This document shows positions 1-6,568 of a stretch of DNA of 64,000 nt, one piece after another. A model generated the notes under the pieces. It searched no databases, was not told where the DNA came from, and worked only from the letters and a program-made list of their open reading frames with translations. The position numbers and the translations under genes are program-made. Source of the DNA: an uncultured Muribaculaceae bacterium (GTDB taxonomy: Bacteria > Bacteroidota > Bacteroidia > Bacteroidales > Muribaculaceae); contig CAJTPK010000001.1 in assembly GCA_910578075.1 (NCBI GenBank), positions 175,867 through 239,866 of the forward strand, given 5' to 3'. Position 1 is the first letter of the stretch; each line of letters opens with the position of its first letter.

Positions 1-68
1 TATAACTACAACAACACAGTTACAAAATTCTTCTGATACATAATTATCAAACAATTGACAGCGATTCA

Positions 69-2378
69 TTAGAATCTTGTTTTCTCTGTCTGGCCCGCTC
101 CTGTTCCTTTGTAGCGGCTCTTTGAGGTGTTGAAATTATAGCGGATTGTCAACTCAACATTTCGACCGTGATTGTTGACATTTGACTGCATCATCACATT
201 GCCGCTGTATATATTTGCCTTGTATATCTGACCGTTGAATATGTCATTCACGCCAAGATAAATGGTAAGGCTTTTGTCAAGGAACATTTTATAGACTCGG
301 AGATTGACGGTTGAAAGAGTATGGGTATAGGCCCAGTTCTTCCAATCACCGTGACTGCGCCACCATAGGGAAGCCTCGATAAACCAATCGTGTGGAAGTG
401 TCAGGGTGTTATTCATTTGAATAGTGAATATGGGGCTGTTCATTTTCTTATGCTGCCCGAGATAGTCGACATCAAACCATTGCTTCTGCATACCCAAGGA
501 GAGCGACGGGTGGTATATGCCGAATTGAGGTGAGGCATTTACAAATATTGAAAACAACTTGTGGCTCGGCATATAGGTGACGGTGAACACGTTGATACGG
601 TCGTTGCTCTCATACGGTTCATAGACCTGCACGATAGCATCTTTCGTGTAGGAATACTGGGCTGAAAGGGTTATGTATTTCCAAGATGCCAGTGCGGTAA
701 AGTCCTGTCGTTTGGAGGGCACGAGATATGGGTTGCCACGGGTGTATAAAATGGAATTTACATAGAAGTAGTTGCCGTTAAGATTTTGATATGTAGGTCG
801 CACGGTTCGGTTGCTGTATGATAAAGAAAACCTGAAATCACCGGGCGAATAAGTTATGTTGGCCGACGGGAAGAAATTATCATAGGTCTTGCTCTGCCCG
901 TCTGCGAGCCGATTGTTGATGTAATAGTCGGATTTAACGTGTTCGTATCTCACTCCGGCCGATGCGCTGAAATCACCGAAAGTCTGGCTGACTTCCGCAA
1001 ACACTCCGATATTGCTTTCTCGCACATCGGTTTCCTCGCTGTTCAATATCGCTTCGGGATTTTGAAAATCATTACGGCTGCGAGAATTGGTATATTCTTC
1101 TCCGATGAGTACGCTCCCTTTCGGCAGCTGATATGACACCGTGGCCTTTTCAGCGAAAAGGCGGTTTCGGGAGGTATTGAATGTTGTGACATTACGGTTG
1201 TCGGAAAATTGGTTTTGCTCGTACTGATATGTGCGGTCATTATCCTTTGTCTGCATATAGTCACCGTTAACGTCAAAAGTGAATTTTCCGACGGTGCCGT
1301 TATAATAAATATTAGCGCTGTTGCAAGGGAGGGCCTTGAACCAACCTTTAAGATCAGATGTACTCGACTCCGACAGTGTGCCGTTTTCGGAAATATCGTT
1401 AAGATAATGTCCGAAGTGGTGTCCTCGGTTATAATCATTTTGGTAATATGCGCCGATACTATGATTTTCGTTAAATTGATAGTTAAATCCGATTTTGCCG
1501 GATATTGCGGTCTTCGTTGTACTGACGGACTCTTGCGATACCATAGATAATACCGATTTACCATTAGTGGTACTCAAAATGTATTCATCATCATAGTTCT
1601 TGCCATGACTGAAATTGCCAGTGGCAAATATTTCAAGTCCGCCTGTACGGTACTTCAAATCAAGCTGTTCGGTTGTGGTGAACCATTTGTTGTAAATATT
1701 GTCAGTATATGCGGAAAGACTGAACCCCTCGCCAACCGGCTTTTTGGTGACAATCTTTATCACGGCGTTAACGTCTGCTCCATACTGCGCACCGGGATTA
1801 TTGATAACCTGCACCTCCTTGATGTCGGAGGAAGCAAGTTGTCCCACCTCGCTTGAATTTCTCACGAGGCGACCGTTGATATAGATTATTGCATCGCCAC
1901 GGCCAAACACGCTGAAATTACCGTTGCTGCCTGTCAGCATCGGTACATTTTTAAGCACATCATTAGCCGAGCCTGTGGTGGCCAGCACACTGTTCTCCAC
2001 GTTGGTAACTATTGCATTGCCCTTAATTCGGGTAGAGGGTAAATTTGCCTTTACAACCACTTCACCCAACATCACTGTCGAAGGTGTCAGGGAAAGAGTA
2101 TTGAAATTACCGTCGGTAGGGATTGGCAAAAGCAAATCCTCGTAGCCAATCATAGAAATTTTAATTTTATTGACGGTGCTGTCAACATCTTCAAAAAGAA
2201 AAACCCCTGCATCATCAGTGACTTTTCCGTCTATGAAAGTAGAGTCAGACAACAACACAACATTGACGAATGAAACAGGTTGCTGTGTCTCATCCACTAC
2301 CGTTCCAATAACATTTTTTGCAGACATAGAGAGTGCTGTCGACATGACTATGTATAAGATGCACACGATGATTCTCAT
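69..2378 (-). CDS. TonB-receptor-like outer membrane beta-barrel protein
   Basis: A 769-residue exported protein that should sit in the outer membrane. Residues 1 to about 20 form a signal peptide ending near SMSA. Residues about 22-105 look like a carboxypeptidase-regulatory-like beta-sandwich (VIGTVVDETQQPVSFVNVVL). A plug-like segment follows at about 115-215 (VLKNVPMLTG, FGRGDAIIYINGRLV, IKEVQVINNPGAQYG), then a long barrel rich in aromatic alternating strands. This is the layout of the outer-membrane beta-barrel family related to TonB-dependent receptors. No TonB box is obvious and no SusD partner is adjacent, so the substrate cannot be named. It lies on the same side of a two-component system that also borders a second barrel gene at 6569, and common control is possible. 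The family assignment is firm; transport versus signalling is open. Confidence 0.85.
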   Translation of the reverse strand: MRIIVCILYIVMSTALSMSAKNVIGTVVDETQQPVSFVNVVLLSDSTFIDGKVTDDAGVFLFEDVDSTVNKIKISMIGYEDLLLPIPTDGNFNTLSLTPSTVMLGEVVVKANLPSTRIKGNAIVTNVENSVLATTGSANDVLKNVPMLTGSNGNFSVFGRGDAIIYINGRLVRNSSEVGQLASSDIKEVQVINNPGAQYGADVNAVIKIVTKKPVGEGFSLSAYTDNIYNKWFTTTEQLDLKYRTGGLEIFATGNFSHGKNYDDEYILSTTNGKSVLSMVSQESVSTTKTAISGKIGFNYQFNENHSIGAYYQNDYNRGHHFGHYLNDISENGTLSESSTSDLKGWFKALPCNSANIYYNGTVGKFTFDVNGDYMQTKDNDRTYQYEQNQFSDNRNVTTFNTSRNRLFAEKATVSYQLPKGSVLIGEEYTNSRSRNDFQNPEAILNSEETDVRESNIGVFAEVSQTFGDFSASAGVRYEHVKSDYYINNRLADGQSKTYDNFFPSANITYSPGDFRFSLSYSNRTVRPTYQNLNGNYFYVNSILYTRGNPYLVPSKRQDFTALASWKYITLSAQYSYTKDAIVQVYEPYESNDRINVFTVTYMPSHKLFSIFVNASPQFGIYHPSLSLGMQKQWFDVDYLGQHKKMNSPIFTIQMNNTLTLPHDWFIEASLWWRSHGDWKNWAYTHTLSTVNLRVYKMFLDKSLTIYLGVNDIFNGQIYKANIYSGNVMMQSNVNNHGRNVELTIRYNFNTSKSRYKGTGAGQTEKTRF

Positions 2379-2455
2379 ATCCGAAATATTTATAATATTA
2401 TCTAAACGGATGTTAAGAACTTATAGTTCGGTTATACCTCCGATATGTAAAATCA

Positions 2456-2467
2456 CCTTATTTGTCT
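2456..2467 (-). promoter_or_regulatory. possible response-regulator half-site upstream of the 69-2378 gene
   Basis: The plus strand reads CCTTATTTGTCT. This is close, with one base missing, to the reverse complement of the direct-repeat unit TTAAGACTAAATAAGG found in front of the 6569 gene. It lies about 80 bases upstream of the start of the minus-strand barrel gene. It is a single short imperfect match and could be chance. Confidence 0.2.
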
Positions 2468-2596
2468 CCCTTTTGTACCATAGGACTGTAACAGCCTCAT
2501 TTGATGGCTTAAAAATACTTGGAAGCCAATTATTCAATGCAGATTAAGCCGCCATTAGATCCGATATATCAGAAAATACATTATCTTTGCTACTAT

Positions 2597-2646
2597 AAAA
2601 AAACTAAACCCGATAGCTTGACGTATCAGGGGCTACCGGGAATCAA
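2597..2646 (-). ncRNA. candidate short hairpin RNA or attenuator
   Basis: Downstream of the minus-strand promoter at 2652-2683 the transcript would carry the arms GCTACCGGG (plus 2632-2640) and CCCGATAGC (plus 2609-2617). These pair on the minus strand with one G-U wobble, and a run of seven U follows (plus 2597-2603). The unit is promoter, about 30 bases of stem-loop, then U-tract, with no reading frame inside. It could be a roughly 50-nt small RNA, or a leader attenuator for the 69-2378 gene whose start is about 220 bases further on. The rest of the 2379-2711 gap shows no gene. Confidence 0.3.
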
Positions 2647-2651
2647 CACTG

Positions 2652-2683
2652 CAAAGTTAGTGAGATTTTTATTTATAAACAAA
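2652..2683 (-). promoter_or_regulatory. Bacteroidetes-type promoter pointing left
   Basis: On the minus strand, TTTG (plus 2680-2683) is followed after 20 bases by TAACTTTG (plus 2652-2659). This fits the Bacteroidetes -33/-7 consensus exactly. Transcription would start near 2645 and run at once into the hairpin at 2609-2640. Confidence 0.55.
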
Positions 2684-2711
2684 TTTGGCACGTAAAAAAT
2701 CGCAAAATCGG

Positions 2712-3306
2712 ATGAAATATTCTGAATTTCAACATATATTGTCGGGCGAGCGGCTCTAACGCTACCTTCTGGCGTGTGACAACAATACACGGAAAACAAT
2801 GACCCTTTACAGGTTGAACCTCAATCTGTCGCAAGAGGTGTTTACCCTTCTGAGTTGCTTTGAGGTGGCTGTCAGAAATGCGATTGACCGTATTCTGACT
2901 GAAAGACTTGGAGAGAATTGGCTGCGCGATGCCGTGCTTGATGGAGGATGCCGAGATGGAGTTCGGGGTGTGGAAGTATATGTTTGCCAATCCTCAATAC
3001 AGGGCTGTCGGGCGTACCTTACTTGCAATTTTTCCCAACAAGCCCCGTTCATCGGCAGAAGTTCAATATAACAACACATTTATATTCAACGAACTGGATG
3101 GCATAAACATTCTACGCAACCGAATTGCCCACCATGAACGGATATGTTTTGCACACCGCCAACCTGAGATCGGAACGTCCTATATACTGAATGCTTATCA
3201 GACACTTCACAAACTGTTTATGTGGATGGGGATTGACAGCCATTCTCTTTTGTATGGTCTTGATCATGTTCAGCAAGTATGTTCAAAAATCAATCGACTA
3301 AAATAA
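2712..3306 (+). pseudogene. Abi-family protein, broken by a stop codon and an internal deletion/frameshift
   Basis: A start at 2712 gives MKYSEFQHILSGERL and then an in-frame TAA at 2757. The same frame continues without loss of sense through RYLLACDNNTRKTMTLYRLN and VAVRNAIDRILTERLGENW to about 2950. There the family-like sequence jumps to another frame (MEFGVWKYMFANPQYR, NELDGINILRNRIAHHE) and runs to the TAA at 3304. The pieces match, from memory, the N- and C-terminal parts of Abi_2/AbiD-like abortive-infection proteins common in Bacteroidales, including the RNRIAHHE motif near the end. A middle stretch seems to be missing. Two independent lesions make it a pseudogene. An ATG at 2799 could still make a short N-terminal piece, but a functional product is unlikely. 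Confidence 0.7.
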
Positions 3307-3318
3307 TATCATAAGTCT

Positions 3319-3423
3319 ATGAACACGATATTCAATGTAATAATGCTTCTTACATGCTTATTCATAATAGCATGTAGTGGGGATAATGAACCGGATATTA
3401 ACAGACAAGAACAATGGCTGTAA
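3319..3423 (+). pseudogene. truncated lipoprotein start
   Basis: This is a 34-codon frame beginning 12 bases after the Abi remnant. It encodes a complete lipoprotein signal peptide (LLTCLFIIAC, with the lipobox cysteine at residue 19) followed by only about 15 residues before TAA. It may be a very small lipoprotein, but its position in a decayed stretch suggests the remaining head of a longer gene. Confidence 0.35.
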
Positions 3424-3444
3424 AATAACATGTAGTTTAGTTAA

Positions 3445-3603
3445 ATAGAGAGCAGATTTGTCAGACACTCGCCCTATGAAAACACCCTCGCAAGGGAAAA
3501 AAACCGACCCGATTTTGATACGCTGACAAGTGCGGTTTGCCATTTTTTGAATACCTACTCCAATGGTACCCAAACAAGATATATGGTGGCAACCGTTCGC
3601 TAA
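3445..3603 (+). pseudogene. headless 52-codon gene fragment
   Basis: The frame is open from 3445 to a TAA at 3601-3603. It has protein-like content (PYENTLAREKNRPDFDTLTS, FLNTYSNGTQTRYMVATVR) but no usable start codon except a late ATG at 3583. I do not recognise the family. It looks like the C-terminal end of a lost gene. It ends against the 3' end of the opposite-strand membrane protein. Confidence 0.25.
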
Positions 3604-3989
3604 AATTCAACTCGCTTATATATTTTTGCAGATATAATCCAAAATGATAGGCAAATCACACCATTTATCGCAGCGAATAATGGCGCAAGCAACATACTCC
3701 CAATAATAAGCGGATATGACTCATGCGTACTCATTTTGAACCAGTCGATGAGAACTATATCCAGAGCATAGGCACCTCCACCAAATAACCAGGAAAGGAA
3801 ACATAATGATCCAATTCTCTTATCGCTTACAACCCAAGCAATCATATTGGATATGAAAAATGTCAAGGCTATTAGTATTATAGCCTCAATATTCCGACCG
3901 ATCCATAGAATAGTGTTTAGACTCAGCAATACGGTTGCCACACATTCAAATATCCAAAAACGCTTATTCGATAAGAACTTCGGTATCAT
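3600..3989 (-). CDS. small polytopic membrane protein, unknown function
   Basis: A 129-residue protein with four probable membrane segments (about residues 11-30, 34-54, 59-84 and 92-122) and short loops. No catalytic motif is visible and I do not recognise the family. The start codon overlaps the stop of the upstream activase remnant (ATGA). It is preceded five bases earlier by AAAGGAGGT, a perfect Shine-Dalgarno sequence that is unusual for this phylum. It sits among decayed genes and may be a recent arrival. That it is expressed is likely from the ribosome site; its role is unknown. Confidence 0.5.
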   Translation of the reverse strand: MIPKFLSNKRFWIFECVATVLLSLNTILWIGRNIEAIILIALTFFISNMIAWVVSDKRIGSLCFLSWLFGGGAYALDIVLIDWFKMSTHESYPLIIGSMLLAPLFAAINGVICLSFWIISAKIYKRVEF

Positions 3990-4198
3990 GGCTTACCTCC
4001 TTTCCAAGATTTTGATTGCGAATTGAGTCCGTAGAGGTAACGATGCAGACAGCCGTGGAAAGCGACAAGCGTGGTGACACCATCGCCGTCGGTGGAGAGG
4101 CGATGACGGGAGATGCCAATTATTTTTGCTCGGTCGGGCGGCATTGCTGCCAGATCGGCATAAGAGCCTGTCACAAAGTTAATAAAAATATTTGACAT
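3986..4198 (-). pseudogene. N-terminal remnant of a radical-SAM (PflA-like) activase
   Basis: The 70-residue product begins like the Bacteroidales 4Fe-4S proteins related to glycyl-radical activases (GSYADLAAMPPDRAKIIGI, DGDGVTTLVAFHGC). At the place where those proteins carry the cluster motif CxxxCxxC, this one reads GCLHRYLYGLNSQ. Only the first cysteine remains; the others appear as Tyr and Gly. It ends about 15 residues later, whereas relatives are roughly 200-250 residues. The lost cysteines and the truncation argue for a dead fragment. The comparison with relatives is from memory of the family. Confidence 0.55.
3995..4003 (-). promoter_or_regulatory. strong Shine-Dalgarno sequence
   Basis: The minus strand carries AAAGGAGGT five bases before the ATG at 3989. 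Bacteroidota genes rarely use such sites, and I saw no comparable one elsewhere in this window. It fixes the start of the membrane protein and hints at foreign origin. Confidence 0.6.
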
Positions 4199-4278
4199 TA
4201 TTGTTTTCCATTCCTTTTACATGGAATCATAAATTACCGGAAGACAGATATCAGATATAACGAGCGAATTATTAATTG

Positions 4279-4965
4279 TCACTGTGTTTTGACGGTTAAC
4301 ATATAGCCGAAGCCACGCTGATTGATGATGCTGATATTCGAATCGTTGCGGAATGCGCGGCGGAGTTTGTGGATGTAACCGTGAAGTGAGTTGCGGTTGC
4401 TGACCTCATCACGCCCCCATACGGCTATCATCAGTTCGGAGGCATCAACTGTTTTGCCAATGTTTGAAGCCAACTTTTCCAATATTCGAGCCTCGATATT
4501 CGATATTGCCATCTCATTTCCATTGAAAATCAGCAGTTGGTTTGTAGCATCGAATTTGTGGCCGCCAATATTATATGTCACATTCTCGGCAAGGATATTA
4601 GCCTTGTTGCGCAACAATGCCTTTATCCTCACAAGCAATTCTCGAAGTTCGAATGGCTTTTTGAGATAGTCGTTTGCTCCGATGTCGAAACCCTCCTCAA
4701 CATCGTCAATCGTACTCTTGGCTGTCAAGAAGATAATGGGCACACTGGTAGAGATCCGCCGTATCTCCTTAGCCATCGCAAATCCGTCAAGCCGTGGCAT
4801 CATCACATCCGCTACAATGAGGTCGGCACCCTCGGTCTTGTATTTGGCAAGACCTTCAATACCGTCAAATGCTGCCACGATATCGTAGCCCTGATGACTC
4901 AGAGTGTCGCAGACGATCAGCGAAAGATCGCGCTCGTCCTCAACGAAAAGTATCTTAGCTTTCAT
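4279..4965 (-). CDS. OmpR-type response regulator (RprY-like)
   Basis: A response regulator with a receiver domain at residues 1-115 and an OmpR/PhoB winged-helix DNA-binding domain at about 130-226. The acidic pocket is VEDE near the start, the phospho-acceptor is D53 in LIVADVMMP, the conserved switch Thr and Lys are in FLTAKS, and the receiver ends with KKPFELRELLVRIKALLR. I chose the ATG at 4965 (MKAKILFVEDE); an alternative TTG at 4974 overlaps the kinase stop. The kinase gene lies just upstream in the same direction, so the two form an operon. A direct repeat at 6425-6462 is a likely binding site. It resembles the RprY family of Bacteroides; the target genes are inferred from the neighbourhood. 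Confidence 0.9.
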   Translation of the reverse strand: MKAKILFVEDERDLSLIVCDTLSHQGYDIVAAFDGIEGLAKYKTEGADLIVADVMMPRLDGFAMAKEIRRISTSVPIIFLTAKSTIDDVEEGFDIGANDYLKKPFELRELLVRIKALLRNKANILAENVTYNIGGHKFDATNQLLIFNGNEMAISNIEARILEKLASNIGKTVDASELMIAVWGRDEVSNRNSLHGYIHKLRRAFRNDSNISIINQRGFGYMLTVKTQ

Positions 4966-4970
4966 GCCTG

Positions 4971-6374
4971 TCAAAATTTAATAGTGAATACTGAGCCATG
5001 TCTCTCTTGACTTTTGACCGATATGCCCCAGCCCATCTTTTCAAGAATGTGCTTCACATAATAAAGGCCGATTCCATAGCCGCGCACATCCTGACGGTTG
5101 CCATGCGGCACACGGTAGAACTTATCAAAGATATATGGCAGACTCTTTGCCGGAATACCAATGCCATCATCCGCAACCTCTATGCCGTCAGCACTTATCT
5201 TTATGTTGATTGCCACGGATTCATCTGAATATTTGATTGCATTATCAATCAAATTGTTCAGCACATTTGATAGATGCGATTTGTCAGCCGTTACCGTGAC
5301 GTCGCCCACTGACTCCACTTCGATGGCAATATCTTTGTCACCTCTCATTCTCTGCGCTTCCGCTATCTCATCAGCAAGCGCTGATAAATTAATCTTCTCC
5401 GGCTTTAAGGTCATCGTTTTCCTTCGCTCCATGCTCATGGCGAGTATATTCTCCACAAGTTCGCCAAGGCGTTTGAGTTGCTTCATGGCTATAGAGAGAT
5501 AAGCCACTTTCTTCTCCGGGTCATTGGTAGTATCGTAATTGAGCAACGCATCATTGGCGGAATAGGCTATGGAAATAGGCGTTTTCAGTTCGTGGGTCAT
5601 GTTGCTGACAAAATCATCTTTCATTTCCTCGATAGTGCGTAGTTTTGACACCGTGCGGAACAGATACCAGAATGATGCGGCAAAAGCAACCATTAGAAGA
5701 AATATAGTGACGATAACACCCATCATCTGAGAAAGGATATGGCGGGTCAATGGGGTGATGTATGCTTTATAATATACATCTTCGTTTGGATTGATGACAA
5801 TCCTGAACGTGTCATATCCCGAACGACTTGTAATCTTTGGGTTGCTAAAAAGCACGGAATCATTTCCGTTTACAACTTCCACTGCCACAAATTCCGGATA
5901 AATGTATCTGCGGGAAAGGTGTTCATTAAGTACGCTATCCATAACAGCCATATCGAAGCCGATGTATTTATCCATGATGGTATGGAATTGTTTGCTCATC
6001 ACATCTATCATCTGATTTGAGTATGGAGTTTCTTCCGCTAACAAAGCTTTTTCTTCTACGACTGTACCATCGGCCTCAGTTCTTACAGAGATGATTTGTC
6101 CGTTCTCATCTCTATAAGTTGACGCTTCTGCTTGTTTAGGGGATTGCTGCGAATCAACTTCTTCCCGAAGTTGTGCGTTTGATACTAACCCCTGTGCCCT
6201 TCCTGCACGAAACATTAAATCATCAATATCTGCATCCGTCATAGCCGCCATTACTTCCCGTTCAACGTTCTTTCTTGTTGACTCATACAGTTGGACAAGG
6301 CAGAAGACATTGCAGACAAATATAACCGCAATGACAGATATAAAGATTATGGAATTGATTTTAAACTTTTTCAT
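4971..6374 (-). CDS. membrane sensor histidine kinase (RprX-like)
   Basis: A 467-residue inner-membrane kinase that partners the response regulator directly downstream. It has one membrane segment at about residues 8-28, a periplasmic sensor region to about 212, and a second segment at about 215-240. Then follow the dimerisation box NMTHELKTPIS with phospho-acceptor H261 and an ATPase domain with an N box (NVLNNLIDNAIKYS), a G1 box (VADDGIGIP), an F box (YIFDKFYRV) and a G2 box (GYGIGLYYVK). There is no clear HAMP domain between the second membrane segment and the His box. The sensor region matches no named ligand domain I know. It is divergent from the barrel gene at 6569, with a 194-base gap holding a direct repeat. 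Confidence 0.9.
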   Translation of the reverse strand: MKKFKINSIIFISVIAVIFVCNVFCLVQLYESTRKNVEREVMAAMTDADIDDLMFRAGRAQGLVSNAQLREEVDSQQSPKQAEASTYRDENGQIISVRTEADGTVVEEKALLAEETPYSNQMIDVMSKQFHTIMDKYIGFDMAVMDSVLNEHLSRRYIYPEFVAVEVVNGNDSVLFSNPKITSRSGYDTFRIVINPNEDVYYKAYITPLTRHILSQMMGVIVTIFLLMVAFAASFWYLFRTVSKLRTIEEMKDDFVSNMTHELKTPISIAYSANDALLNYDTTNDPEKKVAYLSIAMKQLKRLGELVENILAMSMERRKTMTLKPEKINLSALADEIAEAQRMRGDKDIAIEVESVGDVTVTADKSHLSNVLNNLIDNAIKYSDESVAINIKISADGIEVADDGIGIPAKSLPYIFDKFYRVPHGNRQDVRGYGIGLYYVKHILEKMGWGISVKSQERHGSVFTIKF

Positions 6375-6424
6375 ACGCGAATTTACTTATAATATCTAAT
6401 ATTGACACACAACGCATTGCAGAT

Positions 6425-6462
6425 TTAAGACTAAATAAGGGTAGACTTAAGACTAAATAAGG
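6425..6462 (+). promoter_or_regulatory. 22-bp-period direct repeat, probable response-regulator operator
   Basis: TTAAGACTAAATAAGG occurs twice without mismatch, at 6425-6440 and 6447-6462, so the units are 22 bases apart, two turns of the helix. Same-face tandem direct repeats are what OmpR-family regulators bind. The repeat ends about 32 bases before the -7 box at 6495, a good position for an activator of the 6569 gene. It also lies 50-90 bases upstream of the kinase gene and could serve autoregulation. Confidence 0.6.
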
Positions 6463-6494
6463 TTGGACATAATGATTGCAGGCTATTTTGATGA

Positions 6495-6502
6495 TAACTT
6501 TG
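6495..6502 (+). promoter_or_regulatory. -7 element for the 6569 barrel gene
   Basis: TAACTTTG fits the Bacteroidetes -7 consensus. No TTTG lies at the expected distance upstream, which would suit a promoter that needs an activator bound at the repeat 6425-6462. Confidence 0.5.
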
Positions 6503-6568
6503 CGATGATAATTAATTTTTGGAGCCGCGAACACTACGTGGTTGCACCACAACAATAATATAACGGTT

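Noticed and set aside
1043..1564. 173-codon open frame on the minus strand inside the first barrel gene
   Set aside because: It lies wholly inside the well-supported 69-2378 gene in another frame and shows no signal peptide or domain.
2673..2990. 105-codon minus-strand open frame opposite the Abi remnant
   Set aside because: The plus strand carries the recognisable Abi-family sequence; the opposite frame is its shadow.
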